A DNA stretch of 11,148 nucleotides from Acetofilamentum sp. (GTDB lineage: Bacteria > Bacteroidota > Bacteroidia > Bacteroidales > JAFGXI01): NCBI GenBank assembly GCA_020720565.1, contig DYOK01000084.1, positions 1 through 11,148 on the forward strand, read 5' to 3'. Shown one piece after another: positions 1 to 7,402 of the stretch. Numbering within the stretch: the first letter of the stretch is position 1; the number at the start of each line of letters is the position of its first letter. Position numbers and translations under genes: made by a program. The notes below the pieces were generated by a model. That model was given only the letters and a program-made list of their open reading frames with translations, did not search any database and was not told the DNA's origin.

Positions 1-52
1 AGATGATTGCATCTATTAAATATGAACTTTCGAAAAGTTTAACGAAGTATTG
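1..52 (-). repeat. Partial copy of a short dispersed element, cut by the window edge
   Basis: Bases 1-53 are a perfect reverse complement of 7477-7529. The outer end, at 39-52 (ttaacgaagtattg), matches the left terminal repeat of the complete element at 7478-7610 (caatacttcgttaa, read on the other strand). The copy therefore runs off the window to the left, and its other end is not visible. It lies 73 bp before the start codon of the Asp-box gene. The other copy lies 98 bp before the sigma factor gene and faces its gene in the same way. Calling it a mobile MITE-like element is an inference from the full copies at 2651-2798 and 7478-7610. Confidence 0.75.
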
Positions 53-98
53 TTAGGTTAATGGTGTTCTAAATCTAAACTGGTAAAGTTTTTTCTCG

Positions 99-106
99 TA
101 ACTTTG
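99..106 (+). promoter_or_regulatory. Candidate -7 box for the Asp-box/T9SS gene
   Basis: The octamer taactttg fits the Bacteroidota housekeeping -7 consensus TAnnTTTG. It lies 19 bp before the ATG at 126, which would leave a very short 5' leader. I do not see a clear TTTG or TTG at the expected -33 distance, so the call rests on one half-site. There is no Shine-Dalgarno sequence before the ATG, which is normal for this phylum. Confidence 0.4.
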
Positions 107-125
107 ATTCAAATTTATTCGAAGT

Positions 126-2591
126 ATGAAATATTTTCTTGTAGCCATACTGTTCAGTTTCCAAAGTCTGGTTGTGTGGGCTCAACTACCCGCATGGTAT
201 ATCCCTTTAAAGCAAAGTACCATAGTCGATATCGACAGTTTACGTCCCGAAAAGGGCACGCGCTGGAGCAAACATTTCGAGCGTTATTATTGGAACGAAC
301 GTTGGTCTAAAGACGAAAATGGACGTTACGTTTCGCCTAACGAAAGAGTGTTGGCCGAGATAAACCGAAACGAACGTGCCATCGACTTGTGGGGTAATTG
401 GACGCCAATTGGTTTGACCGAGTGGATAAACGGTAATTCAGGTTACAATCCTGGGAATGGGAGGGTGAATGCCATTACAGTAGACCCCTCTAATTCTGAT
501 GTGATATATGCTTGTGCGTCGTCGGGTGGACTTTGGAAAAGCACCGATGGTGGTCAAACTTGGAACACCAATACCGACCAATTTCCGATACTAGGCACAT
601 CCGATTTGGCGGTAGACCCTCAAAATTCGAATGTGCTCTATTTGGCCACTGGCGACAGAGATGGACTCGATACCTATGGGGTAGGGGTTTATAAATCGAC
701 CGATGGTGGGGCTTCTTGGAACCCAACAGGCTTGTTCAGTACATACGACTCGGAGTCTCTGATTATTAATGCACTCGAAATTGATCCCAATAACAGTCAA
801 ATTATTTTTGCGGGAAGTCGCTCAGGATTGCACAAATCGATCGATGGAGGAGCCACTTGGACAACCGTAATTTCTGGAAAAAACATCATGCAAATACGTA
901 TCAATCCATTGCGATCACAAACGGTGTATGCGGTGAGTACTCAGAATTTTTATCGTTCGTACAATGGAGGAGAATCGTTTCAAATAATTACCAATGGCAT
1001 ACAAACATCGATAGGCCGAATTGCTATGGACATTACACCTGCCGATACTTCGTACATCTATTTGTTATTGTCTAGTAGTGGTAGCGATTTTAATGGTGTT
1101 TATCGCTCGATAGATGGGGGCTCGAGCTTTGATTTACAATTCGACCCCAGTCAAGGAAATTTGTTAGGCTATTCGGTTAATGCAGACGATGATGCCTCGC
1201 AGGCTTGGTACGACTTGGCTTTGGCGGCGCATCCGCAAGACAAAGAGAAAGTATATATTGGAGGTGTCAACGTGTGGGCTTCGGAAGATGGTGGGCTTTC
1301 TTTTCAAATCAATACCCATTGGTATCTAAATGGCACTTACGAATATAGCCATGCCGATATCCATTCGCTCGATTTTTACGGTACTAGCTTGTACTGTGGC
1401 TCTGATGGTGGGGCATTTAAAACCGACGATGGGTACAGTTGGAGTAATATCAGCTCGGGTTTAAATATTTCGCAAATTTATCGGTTTAGCAACAGCCCCG
1501 ATGGGCAGCGTATTTCGGCCGGATGCCAAGATAATGGAACCAATGTGAGCATTTCGGGTACATGGAAGCATGTGATGGGTGCCGACGGAATGGACAATAG
1601 AATTAATCCGTCAAACCCACAGCAAGTGTATTTGTCGTACCAATATGGGGTATTTCTTAGATCGAATGTGGGTGGCGATAATAGCTCAACGGTCTTTTCG
1701 CCAGCCGATTATGGGGAAGAAGGCGAGTGGGTGACACCCATCGATATGTGTCAATCGCAACCCAATCAATTGGTGGTAGGTCTTAAACAAGTGTACAAAA
1801 CTATAGATTCTGGCGAAAATTGGGATGCTATTTCTTCGTTTACCGACAACGAACCCATTATTACACTTGCTATTGCTCCATCTGACCCCAATTATATATA
1901 CGTATCGAAAGAAAATCACTTTTACTACACTACCGATGGCGGAGCAGTATGGAATGAAACGGGCAATCCGATGATAAAACCTGTGGTCGATATTTCGGTC
2001 TCGGCTAATTCTCCTTCCGAAGTCTATGTTTTGATGACCAGTTCATACGCAAAAGCATACAAATCGACCAATTCAGGCTATACTTTTACTGCAATTTTAG
2101 GGTCGCTCACTCAAATGACCGGCCATTCGATTGCCACCGAAAATAATTCTGAACATGGCGTTTATGTGGGTACAGAGTTCGGCGTTTACTACACCAACGA
2201 TAATTTAAGTTCTTGGATATTGTTTGCTAATCAGTTACCCAAAGTAAAGGTGAGCGATTTGCAAATTGTAGGCTCAAAATTGAGAGCGGCAACCTATGGT
2301 CGAGGGGTATGGGAATCCGATTTGTATCAGACCTTTGTTAATGTGGACGGGCGTAAAATCATGTCGCAATCGATGGTTTATCCGAATCCTGCATCAGAAT
2401 TTATTTATTTTAATATACCTAATGACGAGCTAAACAAGGTTGAATTGTACAGCGCTGCTGGTCAATTGGTACGTACTTGGACAAACTTGGAATCTAAAAT
2501 ATCCATTGCTCATCTGCCACAAGGGGCTTATTTTGTTAAAGTTCTTCAAAAATCGGGGGCTATTCATGTAGAGCGGATATTGAAAGACTAA
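126..2591 (+). CDS. Secreted Asp-box (BNR/sortilin-like) beta-propeller protein with T9SS type A sorting domain
   Basis: The 821-residue product starts with a signal peptide (about residues 1-19, hydrophobic run ending VVWAQ). The body carries about eleven Asp-box turns of the S-x-D-G-G-x-T-W type, for example KSTDGGQTW, KSTDGGASW, KSIDGGATW, RSIDGGSSF, KTIDSGENW and YTTDGGAVW. Such motifs mark the blades of sialidase- or VPS10/sortilin-like beta-propellers. The last 74 or so residues (about 748-821) form a T9SS type A sorting domain, with YPNPAS near 752, then VELYSAAGQLV and a GAYFVKV strand near the end. Such proteins cross the outer membrane through T9SS and are released or anchored at the surface. 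I see no catalytic signature, so binding or adhesion is as likely as enzyme activity. It converges on the WG gene across a 367-bp spacer and is not part of the minus-strand operon. The ATG is chosen because the signal peptide follows at once. Confidence 0.9.
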   Translation: MKYFLVAILFSFQSLVVWAQLPAWYIPLKQSTIVDIDSLRPEKGTRWSKHFERYYWNERWSKDENGRYVSPNERVLAEINRNERAIDLWGNWTPIGLTEWINGNSGYNPGNGRVNAITVDPSNSDVIYACASSGGLWKSTDGGQTWNTNTDQFPILGTSDLAVDPQNSNVLYLATGDRDGLDTYGVGVYKSTDGGASWNPTGLFSTYDSESLIINALEIDPNNSQIIFAGSRSGLHKSIDGGATWTTVISGKNIMQIRINPLRSQTVYAVSTQNFYRSYNGGESFQIITNGIQTSIGRIAMDITPADTSYIYLLLSSSGSDFNGVYRSIDGGSSFDLQFDPSQGNLLGYSVNADDDASQAWYDLALAAHPQDKEKVYIGGVNVWASEDGGLSFQINTHWYLNGTYEYSHADIHSLDFYGTSLYCGSDGGAFKTDDGYSWSNISSGLNISQIYRFSNSPDGQRISAGCQDNGTNVSISGTWKHVMGADGMDNRINPSNPQQVYLSYQYGVFLRSNVGGDNSSTVFSPADYGEEGEWVTPIDMCQSQPNQLVVGLKQVYKTIDSGENWDAISSFTDNEPIITLAIAPSDPNYIYVSKENHFYYTTDGGAVWNETGNPMIKPVVDISVSANSPSEVYVLMTSSYAKAYKSTNSGYTFTAILGSLTQMTGHSIATENNSEHGVYVGTEFGVYYTNDNLSSWILFANQLPKVKVSDLQIVGSKLRAATYGRGVWESDLYQTFVNVDGRKIMSQSMVYPNPASEFIYFNIPNDELNKVELYSAAGQLVRTWTNLESKISIAHLPQGAYFVKVLQKSGAIHVERILKD

Positions 2592-2603
2592 GGTCTTCGG
2601 CCT
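2591..2603 (+). terminator. Weak candidate terminator of the Asp-box gene
   Basis: A short hairpin, aggtc-ttc-ggcct, begins on the last base of the stop codon. It has five pairs including one G-U, and the downstream sequence (atttattggtttt) is T-rich but not a clean T tract. It may act as a weak intrinsic terminator. The larger inverted element at 2651-2798 could also end transcription. Confidence 0.3.
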
Positions 2604-2958
2604 ATTTATTGGTTTTGTAAAGGTATTTTATCAGGCATTCATATTAAAAACAATAGTTCGTTAAGTTTTTGAGATTGCTTCAAGTTTATCAACCTTTGCA
2701 ATGACGATAATTTTGATTTTCAGCATTTTACGTCATTGCGAACGGACTGAAGCAATCTGTTGATTATCAGTACAGTACAAAACTTTAACGAACTATTGAA
2801 ATACAATACGACATTATATTATTCAAAGTACTTATTTTTGGGTATTAGGCGGAAAGTTTTTTGCAATCTTTCAACAGCATAATCTAGCTCAGAATATCGA
2901 AGTTTACTATATCGTCAATGGGTTAAATTGCTTTGAAAGTTGAAGTATTCTTATTTAA
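2592..2958. other. Convergent spacer of 367 bp
   Basis: This stretch lies between two genes that converge. It holds the weak hairpin after the Asp-box gene and the 148-bp element at 2651-2798. The remaining 160 bp before the WG gene stop is AT-rich. It contains only a poor inverted pair (gaaag at 2852-2856, ctttc at 2868-2872), and I see no gene in it. Confidence 0.6.
2651..2798. repeat. Complete 148-bp MITE-like element with nested palindromes
   Basis: The ends are inverted repeats: caatagttcgttaa-gttttt at 2651-2670 faces aaaactttaacgaactattg at 2779-2798. Nested inside are a second inverted pair, agattgcttca (2672-2682) with tgaagcaatct (2748-2758), and a third, gcaatgacg (2698-2706) with cgtcattgc (2731-2739). 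The inner sequence resembles the 'CGTCATTGCGA...GAAGCAATCT' palindromic repeat that I know to be dispersed in many bacterial genomes. The right part (caatct...cagtac...aaaact, then taacgaactattg) is clearly related to the element at 7478-7610. There is no open reading frame, so any movement would need a transposase acting in trans. No clear target duplication flanks this copy. Confidence 0.75.
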
Positions 2959-3735
2959 TTATTGAGTGTCTTCTGTTTCTGTTTCGATACTTTCTGAATT
3001 ATCATTCTTTGGCTTAAGCTCTTCGTTTCCATCGTCGTTGATAAATCCAATATAATTATTTATTCTAACCATTGCCCATTCGGTTTGGTATTCGCCAAAA
3101 TATCCAATACTATCGTAAATGGGCTTAACCTCTTCGTTTCCATCGTCGTCGATAAATCCAAAATGATTATTTATTCTAACCATTGCCCATTCGGTTTGGT
3201 ATTCGCCAAAATATCCAATACTATCGTAAACGGGCTTAACCACTTCATTTCCATCGTCGTCGATAAATCCAAAATGATTATTTATTCTAACCATTGCCCA
3301 TTCGGTTTGGTATTCGCCAAAATATCCGATACTATCGTAAATGGGCTTAACCTCTTCGTTTCCATCGTCGTCGATAAATCCAAAATGATTATTTATTCTA
3401 ACCATTGCCCATTCGGTTTGGTATTCGCCAAAATATCCGATACTATCGTAAATGGGCTTAACCTCTTCGTTTCCATCGTCGTCGATAAATCCAAAATGAT
3501 TATTTATTCTAACCATTGCCCATTCGGTTTGGTATTCGCCAAAATATCCAATACTATCGTAAACGGGCTTAACCACTTCATTTCCATCGTCGTCGATAAA
3601 TCCGTACAAGTTCCCCACTTGAACCTTAGCCCATTCGGTTTGGTATTCGCCAAACGGAAAAACTTTGTCGTATTTTGACTGTGCAAAAACTACTGCACTC
3701 AAAAAGACGGTCGTAATTAATAGCATCTTTTTCAT
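2959..3735 (-). CDS. Small exported WG-repeat protein with six near-identical repeats
   Basis: The 258-residue product has a signal peptide (MKKMLLITTVFLSAVVFAQ, residues 1-19). Six tandem WG (KWG/WG_beta_rep) repeats of 37 residues follow, then a short acidic tail ending TETEDTQ. Each unit has the pattern F-G-E-Y-Q-T-E-W-A-M-V-R-I-N-N-x-x-G-F-I-D-D-D-G-N-E-x-V-K-P-x-Y-D-S-I-G-Y. The central units differ only at EE/EV and PI/PV, while the first and last units have diverged. No lipobox cysteine follows the signal, so a soluble periplasmic or secreted protein is expected. WG repeats are usually taken as beta-strand binding or scaffold units, and no enzyme activity is known from them. The gene is last in the run that begins with the ECF sigma factor, 67 bp after the YD-like gene. 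The membrane protein encoded at 5177-6820 has the same repeat type, including the FGEY-W-V pattern, so the two may interact or sense the same ligand. The function is unknown. Confidence 0.85.
   Translation of the reverse strand: MKKMLLITTVFLSAVVFAQSKYDKVFPFGEYQTEWAKVQVGNLYGFIDDDGNEVVKPVYDSIGYFGEYQTEWAMVRINNHFGFIDDDGNEEVKPIYDSIGYFGEYQTEWAMVRINNHFGFIDDDGNEEVKPIYDSIGYFGEYQTEWAMVRINNHFGFIDDDGNEVVKPVYDSIGYFGEYQTEWAMVRINNHFGFIDDDGNEEVKPIYDSIGYFGEYQTEWAMVRINNYIGFINDDGNEELKPKNDNSESIETETEDTQ
3070..3624. repeat. 111-bp in-frame tandem repeat array in the WG gene
   Basis: Five units start at 3070, 3181, 3292, 3403 and 3514, a period of exactly 111 bp or 37 codons. Units 3292-3402 and 3403-3513 are identical. 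Unit 3070 differs from them at one base, and unit 3181 differs at four. The unit at 3514 carries the same four variants as 3181 over its first 90 or so bases, then runs into the diverged N-terminal repeat. The unit types along the plus strand read C-A-B-B-A, which points to recent duplication or gene conversion. The array can be expected to change copy number without breaking the frame. Confidence 0.92.
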
Positions 3736-3802
3736 ATGGCGTCGTATTGTAAAATGTTAATATTCAGTGGTTTTTTGGGTGATATTTAATAGATAGAAGA
3801 CC

Positions 3803-5038
3803 TTAGTCCCAATATTCATAAGACATGACTATTTTTTTAATGAGTTTGTTTTTGGCATTTGTGCTTGTATAGGTTTCCTCCAATCCTTTGGTATTGTATG
3901 TAATTTGAGTTGTCCATTTTACCTGGCCATCAGCTTTAAGTTTTTTGTATTCGCTCAATAAATCCTGTGCGTTATAAGTATAAATATAGCTTAATCTAGT
4001 TTTGCCGCCTTTTTTTAGATAACGAGTTTCGATCCGTAAGCCTTTTTCGTTATATTTATCGGTGTGGCCGCTCGAAATTATGTTCGACTTTTTCCCACGG
4101 GTAAAGTAATAGTGGGCCGTAATTTCCCCTCCGTTATTGTAGCAAACACTATCTTTCCAAGTAACAGCTCCTTTGGCATTGTAATACACCGATTTTGTCA
4201 ATCTTTTTTTCGAATCGAAATGACGAATGTTTAATGTTTCTTTGCCTTTATGGTCTGTATATCGGGTGCTTTCGGTGTAGCTGCTGTCTGCTTGGTATTC
4301 CAACACTTTGCATACATTGGCATTTGTTTTTTCTTTTTGCAACTCGCCGTCGGGATTACATTCGTATGAATACCTCTTGTTGAGTTTGTTTTTCTTAAAA
4401 TAACGCACTTCGTCTTTTTGACCTTTTTCGTTATAGTCGTACTCCCATCGCGTTTTTTCGTTTATAGAATCTCGTTTATGCATCTTTTGCATGACAATCA
4501 GCGAGTCGTTGTACGCCGCATTGACATTTAATTTATAGTGATTTCGTTTGTTGATTCGGTAGTTGGTAAGCAGCATATTTTGGTCGTAACGCAACCACTC
4601 TTCAGTTTTGATTTGATTGTTTTTGGTTTCGATGTAATGGGTGGGCAAAGCGGCACTATTATATTCGAACGAAAAGCTGCGTTGTTTGCCGTTTTTGTAT
4701 GTCCCAACAATATGGTTTATTCGAGCATAGGGGGTGTATGTCGACGAATGGACATAATCGGTTTGTTTGCTCAACCATGCTTTGTCGTTATTGTACATTT
4801 CTTTTCGAATCTCTTTTATTTTTAATGCCTTTTGGCGATCGTTTAACTCGGTTTCCTGTATGGCAGATACAACCTTGGTGTAAGTAAAATATTTGTATGC
4901 ATACCCTTGATTACTCAGCGTCCAATCTTTGAAAAAAAGATCCACTTCGTTTATTTCCTCAATCATTTGAGCATTTCCGATCAGTCGGATTCCGGCAATT
5001 ATTATAATTGCTAAGAAGGTTTTTTTGTAATTAGTCAT
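3803..5038 (-). CDS. Exported YD/RHS-repeat-like protein of unknown function
   Basis: The 411-residue product begins MTNYKKTFLAIIIIAG and has a signal peptide that ends near GNAQ (residue 24). Residues about 25-190 show no motif I recognise. From about 198 to the end the protein repeats a Y-N-x-K-G-type turn followed by beta-like, lysine- and tyrosine-rich stretches: YDYNEKGQ (200), ECNPDGEL (226), YYNAKGAV (285), CYNNGGEI (299), KYNEKGLR (328), TYNAQDLL (354) and TYNTKGLE (380). This looks like degenerate YD repeats of the RHS kind, as found in many exported Bacteroidota proteins. There is no RHS core or toxin tip. The gene lies 138 bp after the WG membrane protein and 67 bp before the small WG gene on the same strand, so it is probably co-regulated with them. 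The binding role is inference. Confidence 0.75.
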   Translation of the reverse strand: MTNYKKTFLAIIIIAGIRLIGNAQMIEEINEVDLFFKDWTLSNQGYAYKYFTYTKVVSAIQETELNDRQKALKIKEIRKEMYNNDKAWLSKQTDYVHSSTYTPYARINHIVGTYKNGKQRSFSFEYNSAALPTHYIETKNNQIKTEEWLRYDQNMLLTNYRINKRNHYKLNVNAAYNDSLIVMQKMHKRDSINEKTRWEYDYNEKGQKDEVRYFKKNKLNKRYSYECNPDGELQKEKTNANVCKVLEYQADSSYTESTRYTDHKGKETLNIRHFDSKKRLTKSVYYNAKGAVTWKDSVCYNNGGEITAHYYFTRGKKSNIISSGHTDKYNEKGLRIETRYLKKGGKTRLSYIYTYNAQDLLSEYKKLKADGQVKWTTQITYNTKGLEETYTSTNAKNKLIKKIVMSYEYWD

Positions 5039-5176
5039 AATATATTAAATTTTAAAAGTTATTTAACTGAAATTCAGAGTTTTGAGTACAATCTTGTTGG
5101 ATAATTTAGTTTGGTAATATGTCTGAGTTTAACGTTTTTGACACAAATTTGAAACAAAGTGTATGGTATGCGTGGC
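5039..5176 (-). other. 138-bp spacer within the minus-strand gene run
   Basis: This gap separates the membrane WG gene from the YD-like gene. It is AT-rich, and on the minus strand I find neither a TAnnTTTG box nor a convincing hairpin with a T tract. It is long enough for a promoter, so whether the two downstream genes are read from the sigma-factor transcript remains open. Confidence 0.4.
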
Positions 5177-6820
5177 TTATGTTTTTTTATAAATACATGC
5201 GGTTATTGTTCGTGTAACACCTATGCCGTAACCATCATGTCTTGAATTTGTATTTATATATATAACATCACCCTTTCTATTTTTTGTTTTCATTATTAAT
5301 TGAATTATTGTTTCTTCTTTTATGTCGTTATTATGATAAAAAAAGAATTTTTCGGTAACAGATAATTCGCCAAGTGGAACAAAATTCGTTGTATCGGGTT
5401 TGTCGAATATGAAAATAACTTCTTTCGTTGAATTTTCGGATGTGGACAAAGTATCTTTTACTTCTTTTTTAGGATTCACCAATTTCCCTTTTCGGTCGAT
5501 AAATCCCTCTTGGCCTTTTAAAATAACTTTGGCTAAGCCATCGTGAAAGACATCGAAATAACCGATTTTATCGTAAATTGGGGCTACAATTTCTTGACCT
5601 GTCGAATCGATAAAACCATATAAACCGTCAATTTTAACTTTGTACCAGCCTGGCATTTCGCTTTCGAAGTAGATTTTATCATATTTCGGACGAACTACTT
5701 TTCCCCCCTGCATATCGATAAAACCGTGTTGATGATCTGTAATTACCTCGATCCAACCCTCTTTATATTGGTGCGGGTAAGCGATTTTGTCGTATTTTGG
5801 CGGTACAATTTCACGACCCGTCGTGTCGATAAAACCAAATTTCTTTTTTAGTCTAACCCGAGCCCAACCATCGACATACTCGCCAAAATAATCAATTTTA
5901 TCGTATAAAACCGGAACAATTTCTTTACCTGTGGTGTCGATAAAGCCGTATCGACCTTCAATTTCCACTTCGCACCAATCGGGTCTATAAGTGTTAAACA
6001 ATCGTATGTCGGTATATTTAGGCTTTACAACTTCCGCTCCCGTGTGGTCGACAAACCCGTATTGTTTTTTAAGCTGAACCTTGGCCCATTTGCCATAATT
6101 AAAATAAAAACCGCTGGCACTGTTATAGCATTTCCCTTTGTATTTGCCTTCTGTAATACAATTTTGCGACTTATAAAAAGGCCCGAAATACTTCACCCTT
6201 TTATTAAAAATAGTAGAATTATTTTCCCTTTCTATTTTCGCTTTGTTTCTATTCTGCTGAGCCTTATCTATCGAATCAGCTTGGGCGGTAAGTTTGCCAT
6301 CGTCCATTTGTAACCATGTCGTCGGCATCATATTTTGACCGTCTTCCGTTGGTGTTACTTCACTATATTGCATTTTGGGCGGCTCGGCAATCTGATTGTT
6401 TGGGTTGTATATTGTGTTTTGAACCGATTGATTCCCTACAATGTGCTTTTGAGTGCGAAGTATTCGATTTTGTTTGCTAATAGGAGTTTGCTTGGGTTCT
6501 GTGTTAACCATTTCGACTGGTAGGGAATCTCTGTCGGCAGTAGTAGCCGAAATGGTGTTAATATGATGCATTTTGGGATCCGACCCGGCGGGTTCTTTGT
6601 TGATTAAAGAAAGTGTTACGGCACTAATAGCCACGATACTTCCGGCAACCCATGCCCAAAATTTGATTTGAATCTTCACGCTCGACATTGGAGCTTTTAA
6701 AACTACAGTCGGGTTGGGTAAGTTCATGATTAATTGTTCTACTTCGGATAGCGAAACATTCACCTTTTCGTTTCTGGCTGCCTCAAAAAACCGCTCGATA
6801 TTGTTGTTTGTCTGTTCCAT
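5177..6820 (-). CDS. Single-pass membrane WG-repeat protein, probable anti-sigma factor/sensor
   Basis: The 547-residue product has four visible parts. Residues 1-50 are a short cytoplasmic head with an amphipathic stretch (IERFFEAARNEKVNVSLSEV, 8-27). Residues 54-73 are one membrane helix (FWAWVAGSIVAISAVTLSLI) with lysines before it, so the N-terminus should face the cytoplasm. Residues 74-215 are a polar linker. Residues 244-453 hold six WG repeats, with WAKV, WCEV, WARV, WIEV, WYKV and LAKV each followed by GFID/GFVD-x-x-G-x-x-V-x-P. The last 80 or so residues form a separate small domain. The gene starts 4 bp after the stop of the ECF sigma gene, so translation is likely coupled. Position and topology suggest that the head binds the sigma factor and the WG domain senses a periplasmic state, but no zinc-binding anti-sigma motif is seen, so this is inference. 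It is not a FecR-type protein as far as I can see. Confidence 0.8.
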   Translation of the reverse strand: MEQTNNNIERFFEAARNEKVNVSLSEVEQLIMNLPNPTVVLKAPMSSVKIQIKFWAWVAGSIVAISAVTLSLINKEPAGSDPKMHHINTISATTADRDSLPVEMVNTEPKQTPISKQNRILRTQKHIVGNQSVQNTIYNPNNQIAEPPKMQYSEVTPTEDGQNMMPTTWLQMDDGKLTAQADSIDKAQQNRNKAKIERENNSTIFNKRVKYFGPFYKSQNCITEGKYKGKCYNSASGFYFNYGKWAKVQLKKQYGFVDHTGAEVVKPKYTDIRLFNTYRPDWCEVEIEGRYGFIDTTGKEIVPVLYDKIDYFGEYVDGWARVRLKKKFGFIDTTGREIVPPKYDKIAYPHQYKEGWIEVITDHQHGFIDMQGGKVVRPKYDKIYFESEMPGWYKVKIDGLYGFIDSTGQEIVAPIYDKIGYFDVFHDGLAKVILKGQEGFIDRKGKLVNPKKEVKDTLSTSENSTKEVIFIFDKPDTTNFVPLGELSVTEKFFFYHNNDIKEETIIQLIMKTKNRKGDVIYINTNSRHDGYGIGVTRTITACIYKKT

Positions 6821-6824
6821 GGCA

Positions 6825-7379
6825 TTAAAAAAATAAGGTGAATAATACTTTCGAAGGGCGTTTAATCGGTTCCGACTTTATTTCGGAAACACCAAGTATT
6901 TGTCCTAGTTTATCGCGGCCTCTTTTAAGTCGTTGTTTGACGGCATCTTCGCTTACACTTTGGATAGCCGATATTTCACGAATGGAATAACCCGTAATTT
7001 CGAATAATATTAAAGCTTCGGATTGCTCATTGGGCAGTTGCTCTAATGCTTTATACAACGTTTCGATTTCGAATTTTTGTTCGGCAGAATTTGAAGTTTG
7101 CGGTGTTTCGCAATTTTGTGAATACCAGAATTTTTCTTTGCTCTGTTGTTTTCTTAGTTGGTCTTGCACCACATGAATGGCGATACCGATTAGGTAGGAT
7201 TTAAACGAACTTAATTTTTCAACCTTCTTGAACGACTCGAAGGCTCTTAAAAGGGTTTCGTTGACCAAATCTTTGTAATCCATAACCCCGTATGCCTTGG
7301 CCTTGCAAAAGCGTATAAACGCTTCGTGCTCGGGCTTATACAGCGTCATAAATTCGATTTGAGGGTTTAATGTTGACAT
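6825..7379 (-). CDS. ECF-family RNA polymerase sigma factor
   Basis: The 184-residue product has the two-domain layout of an extracytoplasmic-function sigma factor. Region 2 covers about residues 16-80, with the helix DLVNETLLRAF (37-47) and the sequence SFKSYLIGIAIHVVQDQLRK after it. Region 4 covers about 105-160, with LEQLPNEQSEALILFEITGYS and the helix-turn-helix SIREISAIQSVSEDAVKQRL followed by KRGRDKL. It would direct RNA polymerase to a small set of promoters when released from its anti-sigma partner. The next gene begins 4 bp downstream and encodes a membrane protein with a cytoplasmic head, the expected partner. The start used is the first ATG; an internal ATG at codon 11 is possible because region 2 begins only at about residue 14. 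A possible self-regulated promoter lies just upstream at 7403-7431. Confidence 0.93.
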   Translation of the reverse strand: MSTLNPQIEFMTLYKPEHEAFIRFCKAKAYGVMDYKDLVNETLLRAFESFKKVEKLSSFKSYLIGIAIHVVQDQLRKQQSKEKFWYSQNCETPQTSNSAEQKFEIETLYKALEQLPNEQSEALILFEITGYSIREISAIQSVSEDAVKQRLKRGRDKLGQILGVSEIKSEPIKRPSKVLFTLFF

Positions 7380-7402
7380 AAAGCGTAATGGTTGTTTAAT
7401 GT

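Noticed and set aside
104..310. Open frame overlapping the start of the Asp-box gene
   Set aside because: It lies out of frame with a gene that has a clear signal peptide and conserved repeats.
2641..2806. Target-site duplication around the 2651-2798 element
   Set aside because: The flanks are only A-rich (aaaaa and aaat). No specific repeat as good as atatta at the other element could be found.
3010..3660. CRISPR-like regular repeats
   Set aside because: The period is 111 bp with no unique spacers. The whole unit is conserved and codes for protein.
3085..3678. Long plus-strand open frame (197 codons) opposite the WG gene
   Set aside because: It is open only because the 111-bp repeat has no stop in that frame, so each unit repeats the same open stretch. 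The opposite strand encodes a signal peptide and true WG repeats.
5115..5145. Second ECF-type promoter before the YD-like gene (gtcaa...cagacatatt, minus strand)
   Set aside because: The -35 part lacks the final C and the spacing is about 3 bp shorter than in the candidate before the sigma gene. The likeness is within chance for AT-rich DNA.
7347..7349. Alternative sigma-factor start at codon 11
   Set aside because: It is possible, but the upstream ATG is in frame and well placed against the candidate promoter. No ribosome-binding site decides between them, so the longer form was kept.
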